Positions 45,251 through 54,408 of a stretch of DNA of 64,000 nt are shown here, piece by piece. The stretch's first letter is position 1. Every line of letters begins with the position of its first letter. This stretch comes from Notospermus geniculatus (taxonomy: Eukaryota; Nemertea; Pilidiophora; Heteronemertea; Lineidae), in the NCBI GenBank assembly GCA_002633025.1, contig NMRB01000609.1:46283-110282 (forward strand), read 5' to 3'. The position numbers were made by a program, and so were the translations under genes. Below the pieces are notes generated by a model, which worked only from the letters and a program-made list of their open reading frames with translations, had not been told where the DNA came from and did not search any database.

Positions 45251-45632
45251 AGGGCCCAGTTGCACAAAGAATCTTAAAGGAGCTGGACGTCCAAGTTGTA
45301 AACACTCACTCACTGGTTCTCTATCCACGCGACGCATGCGGTGCTGCCACCTTTTGTCGGTGATATGTACTGACGTGAATATCATGAGTGAGTTGCATTG
45401 GACCGGGCACCAGTCTAACGATCACTGGTGCTGCCACCTTCACGAAGGAATAGAACTAGTTTGCTGGCCACTGTTTGTAAACAAACCAGTTTGTTTACAA
45501 CTTGGACGTCCAGCTCCTTTAAGTCTAAGAAAAAACTTAAGTCTGAAATGAAGTCATCTGATTTGCTGAAACCTGGTCACATGATGACTTAAGTCAAACT
45601 TTAGACTTAAGATTCTTTGTGAAACTGGGCCC
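45251..45632. repeat. GGGCCCAGTT MITE carrying a second element
   Basis: Outer inverted ends GGGCCCAGTTGCACAAAGAA and the right-hand GGGCCC end. The arms run on through TCTTAAGTCTAA once the insertion at 45278-45518 is removed. Confidence 0.85.
45278..45518. mobile_element. TTAA-flanked MITE inside another MITE
   Basis: 241 bp with perfect 26-bp inverted ends (AGGAGCTGGACGTCCAAGTT outward), flanked on both sides by TTAA (45274-45277 and 45519-45522), the target duplication typical of piggyBac-type transposition. It interrupts the arm of the 45251-45632 element. Confidence 0.9.
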
Positions 45633-45732
45633 AGATCTCCTCCCTTTCGGGGTGATGCATAGGTCTGGAAGAGACGGCCGTCATGTCGTCTTACTTTGCG
45701 TCCACTAAATTTTCATATGATTCCTTACATAA

Positions 45733-46528
45733 AGCCGGTAAACCTATTCCATCTGCTCCGACTGTATCGTAATCCCCAAGCCGAGTATAATGCATCTTCA
45801 GTCACTTGTTTGACTGTTTTTAGCTCGTCTGTGGAGCTCTTACGATGGTGCAGCCTCCGTCGTCGTCGTCCGTTAGAAGGGCACGTTTTGTAACCGCTGG
45901 GGCTTTTGATCTGAAACTTGGTACATATATACCCCTAGGTCATATGATCTATGACACTAAGTTTCGGCCCGATTTGATTCTTGGCTTGGCCACCAGGTGG
46001 CCACAGAAACAAAAAGTGCAATAACTCCTGAGCTAATGACTGGATCATCTCCAAGTTTTTATCATAGGTGTATCTAATGAGGATACAAAACATATGTAAG
46101 GGATTTTTGATTTGACCTACTTTTCAAGGTCACAGAGATCAAAGTTCAGAATTTTGCCTTTTGGTGGCACGTTTCGTGCCCGCTGGGGCTATTGGCCTGA
46201 AACTTAGTAACTTGGTGTGATCAGGTGTCTGGGTACCCTCGGTATCTGGAAATCAAGGCTTGCCCGGGAACATTTCGATTTAACATTGTTGTCATTTGTT
46301 CTTCTGGTACATTCACACAGGTGAGCAGATGGTCCATGGACCAATTCATTTTATTATTTGTAACAAAGAGAGGATTTTTTAGTCTTAGTGTGAAATGAGT
46401 TTATTGGATTTGAATGAATAAATGATCAGCAGGTCCTCGGCCGTGAGGCTTTTTAGCAGTCCTATTCTCTGCGAGAACATCGCTCTGATATTGTACTGAA
46501 TGTTAGGGAGATTCTTGTCGGCTCTCAG
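45733..46528 (+). promoter_or_regulatory. Promoter/5' exon module of FN2 gene E, split by a repeat
   Basis: Promoter part at 45733-45816 (AGCCGGTAAACCTATTCCAT..CTTCAGTCACTTG) and 5' exon part at about 46362-46528 (AGAGAGGATTTTTTAGTC; donor GTAAGT at 46529) are contiguous in the paralogous module at 51540-51845. Here they are separated by 45817-46350. The upstream ORFs are MSLLDLNE and a second one starting MISRSS; both are short. Confidence 0.75.
45817..46350 (+). repeat. GTC-rich interspersed repeat, copy 4, inserted in the FN2-E promoter
   Basis: TTTTTAGCTCG..GGAGCTC start, CGTCGTCGTC stretch, GCACGTTTTGTAACCGC and GGCCACCAGGTGGC landmarks, GGTCCATGGACC end. The paralogous site at about 51635 is empty, which defines the ends of the family. 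Confidence 0.88.
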
Positions 46529-46751
46529 GTAAGTTTTAGATACACTCCGTTTTCATCAATTTTTGGTTTGAGGACGATACTTCCGGTCCGTAGTACCAGG
46601 CCCCAGTGTCATTACTTTCCCCTGCTACCATTATAAAAACACCCTGTTGTGGGAGGGTGGCAAATAGTTTTATAAGAGGAGGAGGAATCTGCTTTTCTTA
46701 CTGGCCTTGTTCCTACTCCATTTTTTCCTCATTTAGGCTTTTACTTCCAGA

Positions 46752-47174
46752 ATGAGGGCCCTATCCATTGCAGTAATTAGTACCATCTTGGTAATCACAT
46801 CAGATGGGCTTCTGTCAGGTAGGCTAGCTGTTATTTCCACTTTTAGAGCCGCGATTGTCGGGCCTACACATTCTACCATTTGAAAACTTTACCCATGCTA
46901 TTATAGACCATAACAGGTACATAACTGTTTTCTTGTGTTATCCACAGCTAATTAGGATTTGCCGTATACAGCCCTTTCCCTTTTATTCACCTTGTTCTCT
47001 GAACTTTCAGATCAAGTGAAGTTGGGAAAAGGTGTGAAATGCCAACTTCCATTCAAGTACATGGGTGAATATTACAATTCCTGTACTAAGGTAGATACAT
47101 ATGAGGGACGACCGAGCTGGTGTTACACAAACGTCTGCCAGACCAGGAAATGGGCATACTGTAATGAAGAGTAA
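46752..47174 (+). CDS. FN2 gene E: secreted single-FN2-domain mini-protein
   Basis: Exons 46752-46818 and 47011-47174, phase 1, 76 residues. Signal peptide MRALSIAVISTILVITSDGL; domain CQLPFKYMG..YNSC..SWCYTNVC..RKWAYC, ending just after (NEE). Five cysteines, an odd number, so one may be free or pair between chains. Pro-Phe-Lys replaces the usual FPF aromatic pair (QLPF instead of QFPF). AATAAA at 47388-47393. Near-identical to gene H (about five changed residues), including introns and 3' region. Confidence 0.87.
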
Positions 47175-47484
47175 CGGAAGGAAGGTCCTGAAACCATCAT
47201 CACTTAACTTCAATTAGGTGTCAATGCATAGAACTACATGTAATGTATTTGCTACACGGACATGCCGGCTAACAATGGCTTCACGGTTGCGAACTCTTTG
47301 TGAAGCCATTTTCAGTCGTTGTGTGTCCGCGTAGCGTGTACATTTACATCTACATGTATTCGCAGCAAATTGGACACTTTACTTGTTAATAAATCTCATG
47401 CATTTGGTGATTAATTTGTCTTGTGTTGGTGGAGTAACTCCTTTTTAGCTCAGCTGACCAAAGGTCAGCAGCTACTTAGCAATA
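47175..47484 (+). other. 3' UTR of FN2-E with a GTGAAGCCATT-type inverted repeat
   Basis: Between stop and AATAAA lies an inverted-repeat element (ACACGGACA.. / ..GTGTCCGCGTAG) related to 21051-21184. The same is found after gene H (54470-54570). A TTTTTAGCTCAGCTG phrase at about 47442 resembles the start of the GTC-rich family, without its body. Confidence 0.6.
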
Positions 47485-47995
47485 AGCAAGTAGATGTTGA
47501 GCTTCCTCAAAAGCGCTCAGCGTTAGTCAGTAAGCCGTGATGGTGTCATTGGTATTTCTTACCTAAAACATTGTGTAACCGAATGGATGAATGTATGCCA
47601 CCATCGCTAATGATACGGCACAAACCAGATATAGATATGATATTCGCGTGTCATTATCAAAGTTGCGTGTTCTCTTCTCTTGCTATCAATGTCATCCGAC
47701 GCATTTTACATCAGAAAAACCCATCATTATTTTACCATCCAATGAACGAGGTATGCAATTACTTACATCACCTACAAAGGTAGGTTGCTAATCTCGATTT
47801 CAGTGTTAGTTGCCATCAAGGAAGTAAGATGTTTTCCTGATAACAATGTCCCATAATCAAACCTTCGAGATCATAAGATGACTTTGGATATCATGCTGGG
47901 CTTGATGAAGACTGACCTTCAGGCCGCCTGCAGCTTTCTTTTTAGAACGGGACCTTCTCGAACGAATCCTTTCTGGTTTCCTTTCTGTTTGCCAG
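47485..47995 (+). repeat. Segmental duplicate downstream of FN2-E
   Basis: Closely matches 55225-55750 downstream of gene H, with small indels. No coding features. It shows the duplication that made E and H extended at least 1 kb past the genes. Confidence 0.85.
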
Positions 47996-48169
47996 TCTGT
48001 TCATGTATTAGGCGAGGATTACTTACAGGTACACAGACACGCCGATTGACATGTAATACATGTAGCTTCTTTGAGAAGCCTTTGTGAACAGGTGTGAAAG
48101 GAAAGTGCTCCCATGTCCCGTACATCATAGTGTAGGCCCCTAATCGCAGCCAGGGATACGGTAGAAGAA

Positions 48170-48722
48170 ATGGCCTAGAATACATATATGAAGACCGGGA
48201 AAAAATCTGTTGGGAAATTTTTGTGAAATGTGTTTATCAAATTCATGTACATTTTCTTGTACATTTATGTATGTACAAAGTATATGACAAAATTCTACTC
48301 GTAGTTTCTATTTTCAGCACATTTTACATTAGATGACACTTTTATGGGATTCTCCATGGCGCATTTGATAGAAACCACCCAGATATATTTTAACAGATGA
48401 AATATCAAAACCACAAAATTGGGTAATTTGTCCCATAAAATTCAATATTAGGTCCTAAGTCCAATAAGGGGTTAAAAAAACAACCCCAGTAACAATTTGA
48501 TATTTTATCAGCTGGAATTAATTACGGTAATTTCCACCTAATGCTCCATGGAGAACTCTGCAAAATGTCCTGAAAATGGACACTACGGGAAGGAATTTGT
48601 CATATACTTCGTACATACATAAATGTACAGGAAAATGTATGAATTTGAAAAAACACATATTTCACCAAAATTTCCCAACAGATTTTTTCCGGTTTTCATA
48701 TATAGTGTATTCTAGGCCATGT
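48170..48722. repeat. ~550-bp element with ~125-bp terminal inverted repeats
   Basis: Left arm starts AATGGCCTAGAATACATATA and the right arm is its reverse complement at 48596-48722, both containing GTACATTTATGTATGTAC-like sequence. The AT-rich centre is non-coding. Confidence 0.88.
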
Positions 48723-48880
48723 TCTGGAGTACCGGTACATCTCATTGGTTTCATGCCATTAGAATTTTTTCTGACTTCTTTATGGTTAAAACCCACTGTG
48801 CCGTTATTTATCGGCGATATGGTTTTTGTGATGAAAACCGGTAAAACCTGGTTTATCTCTTCTTTGTTACAATTTCCTGT

Positions 48881-49110
48881 GGACAGGTGTAACATAATCT
48901 CTGAGAATACTGCTTCTTGAGTTACTTTTTGAATTGTTGTATTTTGATCAAAGAGCGGATTTTCAGTCTTAGTGTGAATGAGTTTATTGGATTCAAGTGA
49001 ATTAATTATCCTCTGTTGTCGCGCGTTCCTGCAGTCCTTCTTGGAAGAACAAGCAGAAAAGATCGCTCTGATTTCTTACTGAATTTTACTGAGATTTTGA
49101 CTATTCTCAG
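48881..49110 (+). promoter_or_regulatory. Promoter/5' exon module of FN2 gene F, with a 34-codon upstream ORF
   Basis: GGACAGGTGTAACATAATCT start. Upstream ORF 48978-49082 begins MSLLDSSE and ends ..EEQAEKIALISY, at the same stop position as in gene D. Donor GTAAGT at 49111. Confidence 0.75.
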
Positions 49111-49684
49111 GTAAGTTTAACGTCCAATCTGTTTTCATCAATTTGTGGTTTCGGGAGGGATATTATATACATGTATTGTCTTTTATCAAATCTTTTCTGA
49201 ATTTGTTCGTTGAGGCATAGATTGATGACAAGTATATGTACTGTAGGTCATACTGCTCAGGGAATCTTTTATCGAACAAGAAACAGATGCGTATTTGAAT
49301 TCTACATCTTCGGGGGGGGGGGGGGGTTTGGAAATTNATTTGAAATTGATATCGATGTTCTGTGTGGTAGGTCATGTATGAAAACCTCAGTGCACGAGAT
49401 CCTCTGTATGAGCACATCTGTGAGCCCGAAGCTATGTGAGTTAGCCTAGCGGGAGGGACAGACATGTGACCCTTTCTCTGCAAATATCATGTCTGGGATA
49501 TGGCTGCTCCGTAGTCAGCCTTGTAGAGATATTTCTTAACAACTGCAGATTGTCACTTTGGAAATCAGATGTCACACATTCTTGACTTTTTGCATCTGGT
49601 TGGATTGATTATCAGCTACTCTCATCCGTGCAGTCTTTCCTTAGTTTGATATTTTAGTAACAGGCACACGTTTCTCCTTCCAGA
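49111..49684 (+). other. FN2-F intron 1 with a poly-G run
   Basis: Contains a 15-base G run (49312-49326) and an ambiguous base at 49337, probably sequencing trouble. Otherwise unremarkable. Confidence 0.6.
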
Positions 49685-50060
49685 ATGTGGGCCCTGTCCA
49701 TTGTAGTCATCTTGGCTATTGCATCAGCAGTGCACAGTAAAAGTAAGAATTGTTTTTGATTATTTTCTTTTTAACGAATGCAGGCACATGTTCCGTAAAA
49801 GCATGTTTGAATTACTACCCTGATGGTTTGAGCATTACAGAGAAGCTTGGTATGAATTAAATCTAGTTTAATAATGCTTTTCAGAAGTGACACTGGGAAA
49901 CGGTGTGAAATGCCACTTTCCTTTCTACTACAAAGGTAAAAAGTACAATGACTGCACCTCTGCTGGTGTATCCAGTGGAAAAAGATGGTGTTACACAAAC
50001 GATTGGGCGTACTGTAAGCCTCCCTGTAAAGCTGATGAATGTTTGTTGGATGATGAATGA
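49685..50060 (+). CDS. FN2 gene F: secreted single-FN2-domain mini-protein
   Basis: Exons 49685-49742 and 49885-50060, phase 1, 77 residues. Signal peptide MWALSIVVILAIASAVHS; domain CHFPFYYKG..YNDC..RWCYTNDWAYC, the short type with 7 residues between WC and Cys, followed by an acidic tail with two cysteines (six in all). Closest to A and B in domain type although it sits among D, E, G and H. ATTAAA at about 50191 is the likely poly(A) signal. Confidence 0.87.
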
Positions 50061-50376
50061 AGTTCAACCAGGCAATGTCCTCGCAATCTTCTGTCAACTA
50101 ACTGTAATGACACTTACGACGCTGACTACACTTACCGTTTTTGATGTGCATCTACATCTGTATACATGTAGCTGTTACAGACATCCAGATTAAAAGAAAC
50201 CTTTTTTGTCAGAAGAAATTCCTCTATTCGTTGAATTTATTTCAAAGTAGAGTCTATAATCCTCTCAGCTGTTTCTGCCAAGGATTAATGTTGGTTTTTC
50301 CAGCGACGACCCATTGCCCCTTTCAAAACAGATTTCTTCTCATGATCTCTTCTAAAATAAACGAGGCTTTATTACT

Positions 50377-50505
50377 GCAATAACAGCGACATGATATAAT
50401 ACAGGAAGTCGAATTCTAAGGTTTAAGCACTTGGAATTCGACTTCCTGTATTATATCAGTTTGTGTGTCGATTTTTGTGCCTTACTTTGTGGCAATAACA
50501 GCGAC
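50377..50505. repeat. Hairpin segment between 14-bp direct repeats
   Basis: GCAATAACAGCGAC occurs at 50377-50390 and 50492-50505. The segment between starts with a hairpin of ~25-bp arms (GATATAATACAGGAAGTCG). It resembles an insertion with a long target-site duplication. Confidence 0.65.
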
Positions 50506-50785
50506 CTTGTCGATTACAAGCAACAGACTGCGAGTATTGTTCAGCGTTCCATATTTAGATGCTGAGCTTAAAAATAGACACAAAAGGAAATTATGGGAGG
50601 ACTAACAGTCGACGTTATCGGAAAGAAGTCTCTGTCATGTCTGTTGTCTTGTCAGGGGCGAAAATGGGTGTTAGAGGAACACTTTCCATCTGTTTGGGGT
50701 TTGCTGGCCTTATCTCTTGACTTGTAGTTAATCGTTGGCCGGCGAATCAAAATTCCTTGCCTTGATATGCGTGTTGCCGAGACCG

Positions 50786-50990
50786 GGGCCCGTACTTTAG
50801 AATGCTCCTCAACGTAAATGAGTTCCTCAAGGCTATTGTTCTAATGCTCCTCAACGTAAAGGAGTTCCTCAAGGCTATTGTTCTCAACAGGAGAACAATA
50901 GCCTTGAGGAACTCCTTTACGTTGAGGAGCATTAGAACAATAGCCTTGAGGAACTCCTTTACGTTGAGGAGCATTCTAAAATACGGGCCC
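50786..50990. repeat. GGGCCCGTA palindrome with doubled arms
   Basis: Near-perfect 205-bp palindrome. Each arm holds two copies of a ~44-bp unit (AATGCTCCTCAACGTAAAGG). It sits at the site paralogous to that of the 45251-45632 element. Confidence 0.9.
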
Positions 50991-51539
50991 AGATCTCCTC
51001 TCGTTTTGGGGTGATGCATGGGTCTGGAGGAGACGGTAGTCATGTCATCTTTCTTCACGTCATGAGAATTTTTATTTGATCCCTTACATAAAATATAAAA
51101 TGTACTCGATAGAACCACCTATGTGTGGTGAAGTATGCTCGCCGCAGACCTTCTTGTGGTACAAAATATCTATTTCTGTGTTCAGCAATTGTCAATGCAT
51201 TATTGCCGGGCAGGTTTACATTACGGACCTGAGTAGGTCTTTTCCCTATGCTGGATTAGATGTGGACCTTAAAAAAAATATGAACATGATTGCTTTTCAG
51301 AGTTGGTAATCAAACCCACCAGCTGCTCCATTCTCCCCATACAGCACATTGCAATACATTGTATTCAAAACTTGAAACAAAAACATTGATAATCTGTTTA
51401 ATCACTGTTCGGTTGTAATATGAGTTTTTAAAGCTGGTTGCAGTTGTGTGTATCCCAATAAATGAAGAAACCGTTGTCCATTTCAAATTCATCGCCATCT
51501 TCCTTTATCAATGGCTGTATCTGATTTTTTAGGTGTACT
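50991..51539 (+). other. Duplicated intergenic segment
   Basis: The first ~100 bp match 45633-45730 (GGGTGATGCATGGGTCTGG, GAGACGG). No gene recognised. Confidence 0.5.
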
Positions 51540-51845
51540 TATGCGGAAAGCCGGTAAACCTATTCCATCTGCTCCGACTGAATCAATTCCCAAGTACCGG
51601 TATACATGTAATGCATCTTCAGTCACTTGTTTGAGTTGTGTTTTTTTATTTTTTGTAACAAAGAGAGGATTTTTAGCCTTAGCTAGTGTGAAATGAGTTT
51701 ATTGGATTCAAGCAAAAATATATAACACCACATATTTTTGATTCAAGTCAATAAATGACCAGCAGGTTCTCCGTCGTGAGGCTTTCCAGTCCTTCTCTGC
51801 GAGAACATCTACTGTATGTTGTAGGGAGATTCTTGTCGGCTCTCG
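51540..51845 (+). promoter_or_regulatory. Promoter/5' exon module assigned to FN2 gene H
   Basis: Promoter part identical in order to that of gene E (AAGCCGGTAAACCTATTCCA..CTTCAGTCACTTG) without the repeat insertion. 5' exon at about 51655-51845; donor GTAAGT kept although the preceding CAG is CG. Downstream intron sequence (ACTTCCGGTCCGTAGTACC) also matches E. The rest of the E-type intron resumes at about 53690, so this module belongs to H, with the G locus in between. Confidence 0.7.
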
Positions 51846-51925
51846 GTAAGTTTTAGTTGCACTCCGTTTTCATCAATTTTTGGTTTGAGGACGATTACGT
51901 GTACTTCCGGTCCGTAGTACCAGGC

Positions 51926-52172
51926 CCCGCCCGCGAATTTTTTTTTCCCAACCAGTATAGATTCCTAACCAGTATATCCATTACGAAATGAAACTTACGA
52001 AGTGAATGGTGGGTTAATGGTTGGGTTAGTGTTAGGGTTGGGGTTAGGGTTAGGGTTAGTGTTCGGAGTAGTTGATTAGGATTAAAATTAGGATTAGGAT
52101 TAGCTTTTGCTATATAGGTTCAAAAAGTTGGTCGTAATGGATATATCAGTTAGGGAAAAAAATTCGCGGGGC
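51926..52172. repeat. MITE with internal telomere-like TTAGGG repeats
   Basis: Inverted ends CCCCGC..CGCGAATTTTTTT and AACCAGTATATCCATTACGA enclose 52023-52062, a TTAGGG-rich run with variants. It lies at the left junction of the G-locus insertion into the H intron. Confidence 0.85.
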
Positions 52173-52353
52173 TACTATTATAACAAAGTCCATTTATTTG
52201 GAATGGATTGTTTTAACTCTCTGGTCCCCTGGAAGAAAGGTAGTCAGAATACAGCAGGGCCTAAATATTACCTGGTGATATATTGGCAACAAAGTGGGCG
52301 TGGTATACATGATGAAAGCCGGTAAATCTGCACCATCTGTACAATTTCCTTTC

Positions 52354-52598
52354 GACAGGTGAAACATAATCCTGTGAGACCTACAGCTTCAGTTAGGCCT
52401 ACTTGTGAATTGTTGTTGTGTTTCCATCATTTATAACAAAGAGAGGATTTTTTAGTCTTAGTGTGAAATGAGTTTATTGGATTCGAGTGAATAAATGATC
52501 AGCAGGTCCTCCATCGTGAAGCTTTCCAGCAGTCCTTCTCGGAGGAAACAAGCAGAAACGGATTGCTCTGATTTCTACAGATTCTTGTCCACTCTCAG
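52354..52598 (+). promoter_or_regulatory. Promoter/5' exon module of FN2 gene G
   Basis: GACAGGTGAAACATAATCC start. Upstream ORF MSLLDSSE (52468-52494) is followed at once by an ATG (52495) whose frame is open to the donor at 52599 and continues in frame into exon 1. A 21-bp tandem duplication creates a second donor at 52620; using it would bring in a TAG. Confidence 0.75.
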
Positions 52599-52825
52599 GT
52601 AGGTTTGAAGTCCTCTCAGGTAGGTTTGAAGTCCACTCAGTTTTCATCAATTTATGAACCGAAAGGATAGCTCTGCTAAGTATGGAGCCTAACCAGCCTT
52701 TTCCGAGTTTGTCCGTTGTAATATAGATTGTTGCACGTGATATAATGTATCTCTGGGAGATGATGTCCCTGGCGTGAAATCGTGGTGTGCTATGCATGTT
52801 GCATTGCATTGTATCACCACTGTAC

Positions 52826-52952
52826 CAGTGTATTGTATTGTATTGTATTGTATTGTATTGTATTGTATTGTATTGTATTGTATTGTATTGTATTGTATTG
52901 TATTGTATTGTATTGTATTGTATTGTACATGTACATGTACATGTACATGTAC
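52826..52952 (+). repeat. (TATTG)n and (TACATG)n microsatellites in FN2-G intron 1
   Basis: About 20 uninterrupted GTATT units to about 52925, then about four to five GTACAT units. Confidence 0.95.
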
Positions 52953-53030
52953 ATCTACTGGCGATCTCATTGGTGCAGTCTTTCCCTATAGTCGTACAGT
53001 TAGTATTAGGTAAATGTTTCTACTTCCAGA

Positions 53031-53453
53031 ATGCGGGCCCTATACATTGCACTGATTTGTAGCATCATGGTTAGTGTTGCATCAGCGGGATTCACGACCG
53101 GTAGGAATTCTTTCATTTCCATTTTCGTTGTTAAGAACGTCGGCCAGGGCCTACACATTCTATTTGTAAAACTTTGTATTTGAGCTGTTTTCTTGTGTTA
53201 CCTAACATTGTATTCCATATACAGTCCTTTCCTTTATTCACCTTGTCCTCTGCATGTACTTACAGAGCAAGTGAAGTTGGGAAACGGTGTGAAATGCCAC
53301 TTTCCATTCACGTACCTGGGTCAAGATTACAATTCTTGTACAAGTGCTCATTCGTATGGGGGAAACTGGTGTTACACAAACAAGTGCGAAACCAGGAAGT
53401 GGGCATACTGTAACGAGGAGGACGAGGGAGATAGCGCTGACACCATCACTTAA
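53031..53453 (+). CDS. FN2 gene G: secreted single-FN2-domain mini-protein, nested in gene H
   Basis: Exons 53031-53100 and 53266-53453, phase 1, 85 residues. Signal peptide MRALYIALICSIMVSVASAG; domain CHFPFTYLG..YNSC..NWCYTNKC..RKWAYC, with an acidic tail (EEDEGDSAD). Five cysteines, as in E and H. AATAAA at about 53576. The whole locus (about 51930-53685) interrupts the first intron of gene H. An alternative ATG in the 5' exon would add 35 residues before the signal peptide and could change targeting; the conserved layout favours the ATG at 53031. Confidence 0.87.
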
Positions 53454-53800
53454 CTGTCAAGTGGTGTACTTCGTTACGTTTAACACAGTAAATTTCCTTG
53501 AATCTTACTCCTGTGACACTTAAGATGCTGATTGAAGTTACCGATTTCGATGTACGTTACTCTTACAGATATCCAGAATAAAAGAAATACGTTTTCTCAA
53601 CAGAATTTGGCGTCCTGTTTAAGATATGCAGCATACATGTAGACCTATATTGTGTGAGTGGATGAAGAAAGGCGACGTAAAACACCCTGCTGTGGGAGGG
53701 TGGCAAATAGTTTTATAATAGGAGGAGGAAAACCCTTTTCTTACGGGCCTTGTTCCTACACCAATTTTTCTTTATTTAGGGTGCTACATGTACTTCCAGA

Positions 53801-54408
53801 ATGAGGGCCCTATCCATTGCAGTAATTAGTACCATCTTGGTAATCACATCAGATGGGCTTCTGTCAGGTAGGCTAGCTGTTATTTCCACTTTAGAGCCGC
53901 GATTTTCTGGTCTACACATTCTACCATTTGAAAACTTTACCCATGCTATTATATACCATAACAGGTACATGTACAGGTATGTTAACTGTTTTCTTGTGTT
54001 ATCCACAGCTAATAGCACACCGCCCGGTTTCTATTTTTACCAACGAAGGTCGGACAAATATTAGATAACAAGTAGACTTTACTGAGTGACCACATTGTCG
54101 ATGGTGAGACAGGACAAAAGCAGGGTCGGACAAACACAATGAAATTGACAAGTCCCACGTCACTCGGGCGGTTCGCTAGGATTTGCCGTAGGCTATAGGC
54201 TACAGTCCTTTCCCTTTTATTCACCTTGTTCTCTGAACTTTCAGATCAAGTGAAGTTGGGAAACGGTGTGAAATGCCAACTTCCATTCAAGTACTTGGGT
54301 GAATATTACAATTCCTGTACCAAGGTAGATACATATAAGGAACATACGAGCTGGTGTTACACAAACGTCTGCCAGACCAGGAAGTGGGCATACTGTAATG
54401 AAGAGTAA
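53801..54408 (+). CDS. FN2 gene H: secreted single-FN2-domain mini-protein
   Basis: Exons 53801-53867 and 54245-54408, phase 1, 76 residues. Signal peptide identical to that of gene E; domain CQLPFKYLG..YNSC..SWCYTNVC..RKWAYC with NEE end and five cysteines. The changes from E lie mostly in the loop before WC, plus Met to Leu. The intron is longer than that of E because of a 162-bp inserted element. AATAAA at about 54612. The 5' exon is probably the module at 51540-51845, with alternative use of the gene G module possible. Confidence 0.87.
54015..54176. mobile_element. 162-bp MITE in the FN2-H intron, TA target duplication
   Basis: Ends GCACACCGCCCG and GCGAACCGCCCG (reverse complement at right), flanked by TA at 54013-54014 and 54177-54178. 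The gene E intron lacks it, apart from one base of slippage. Confidence 0.8.
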
